Assembly: GCA_036898135.1 (NCBI GenBank) | Contig: CM072525.1 | Location: forward strand, 51,914,299-51,978,298 | From: Oncomelania hupensis | Taxonomy: Eukaryota > Mollusca > Gastropoda > Littorinimorpha > Pomatiopsidae | Length of the DNA: 64,000 nucleotides | Reading direction: 5' to 3' | Part shown: piece by piece, positions 63,606 through 64,000 of the stretch | Layout: every line of letters begins with the position of its first letter | How positions within the stretch are numbered: the stretch's first letter is position 1 | Translations under genes and position numbers: made by a program | Notes under the pieces: generated by a model | Database searches by the model: none | The model's input: only the letters and a program-made list of their open reading frames with translations | Told to the model about the DNA's origin: nothing

Positions 63606-64000
63606 AATTGCAGATGACTGTGTATCAGCTCAAAACCTGTTTTTGTATACTGCAGCTAATGCATTTTCACCCTTATTTGAATTGCTAGCATCGCCAGCTT
63701 TGATTCGAAGTTTTGACACATTGGGGGTTTGAATGCCTTGACCAACCAAATCTTCCCTTTCATATTTACTCAGCCACAGATCTGTGTAACAAAACAAAAC
63801 ACCAGCATCATCGATACTTTGGATTTCTCGTCCATCAAGTTTAATAGCCATTCTTTTAATTATAGCTCTGCCTAGATTGTTCACTACGGTTCTGTTAGGA
63901 TCATCTGTAGAATTCAGACTAATTTTAAAAGACAATTTAGGACTGCCTGGAACTATTACATCATCAGGACTTAAATTTGGAAATCTTATCGGTAGTAGCT
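63606..64000 (-). pseudogene. Polinton-like capsid gene copy 2, N-terminal part (runs off window)
   Basis: The minus-strand frame has ISLNSTDDPNRTVVNNLGRA, AIKLDGREIQSIDDAGVLFC, TDLWLSKYEREDLVGQGI and NKGENALAAVYKNRF (63,935-63,630). It is better preserved than copy 1 (no stop across about 100 codons) and lacks the 136-bp insertion. A stop and deletion near 63,620-63,630 come just before the gypsy. More of the element may lie beyond 64,000. Confidence 0.75.

Overview
The window is eukaryotic, AT-rich and almost entirely made of mobile DNA. The best host marker is one exon at 55,980-57,015 (+) encoding two CUB-like domains and an LDL-receptor class A module, with a splice acceptor-like and a donor-like boundary. 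That architecture, the Lophotrochozoa-style mix of LINEs and LTR elements, tRNA-derived SINEs and very abundant microsatellites suggest a mollusc, most likely a gastropod; this is inference. No bacterial operon, rRNA, functional tRNA or CRISPR array is visible.

Layout. (1) 46-16,628 is a nest. A BEL/Pao retrotransposon (minus strand, internally deleted) carries a 795-bp hAT-type insertion (10,929-11,723; 10-bp terminal repeats, 6-bp target duplication) and a large foldback element (338-10,600; about 1.3-kb inverted arms, each with a tRNA-like segment and a G-rich minisatellite). The left foldback arm holds a young Ty3/gypsy-superfamily element (1,266-7,571) whose integrase lies before reverse transcriptase (Gmr1-like order). 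(2) 16,740-22,830 is a decayed CR1-type LINE on the minus strand whose ORF1 combines an unrecognised N-terminal domain with an SGNH esterase. (3) 22,830-31,700 is mostly non-coding, with a SINE, microsatellites and small fragments. (4) 31,709-35,974 is a Ty3/gypsy element with a long open gag-pol and a 5' deletion that fuses LTR to gag. (5) 36,130-44,064 is a mosaic of L2-like LINE pieces, a gypsy fragment with a 1.4-kb LTR, and satellite-like DNA.

(6) 44,290-64,000 contains broken pieces of a Polinton/Maverick (adintovirus-like) DNA element: three pieces of a double-jelly-roll-type major capsid gene, a coiled-coil/transmembrane protein gene, and a third conserved gene. They are broken by an RTE LINE (49,321-50,265), a small repeat (about 48,240-48,770), an L1/Tx1-like LINE (50,463-53,822, 16-bp target duplication) and a very young Ty3/gypsy element (58,768-63,600). 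The young gypsy sits inside the capsid gene, has a T TTT TTG -1 frameshift site between gag-protease and pol, and has one amber codon in its reverse transcriptase. Capsid fragments at 54.18 kb and 58.5 kb are complementary and in opposite orientation, which suggests a 4.3-kb inversion carrying the host exon.

The genes do not form a pathway. Intact or nearly intact coding belongs to retrotransposons; the viral-type genes are relics. Exact boundaries of old repeats are approximate.
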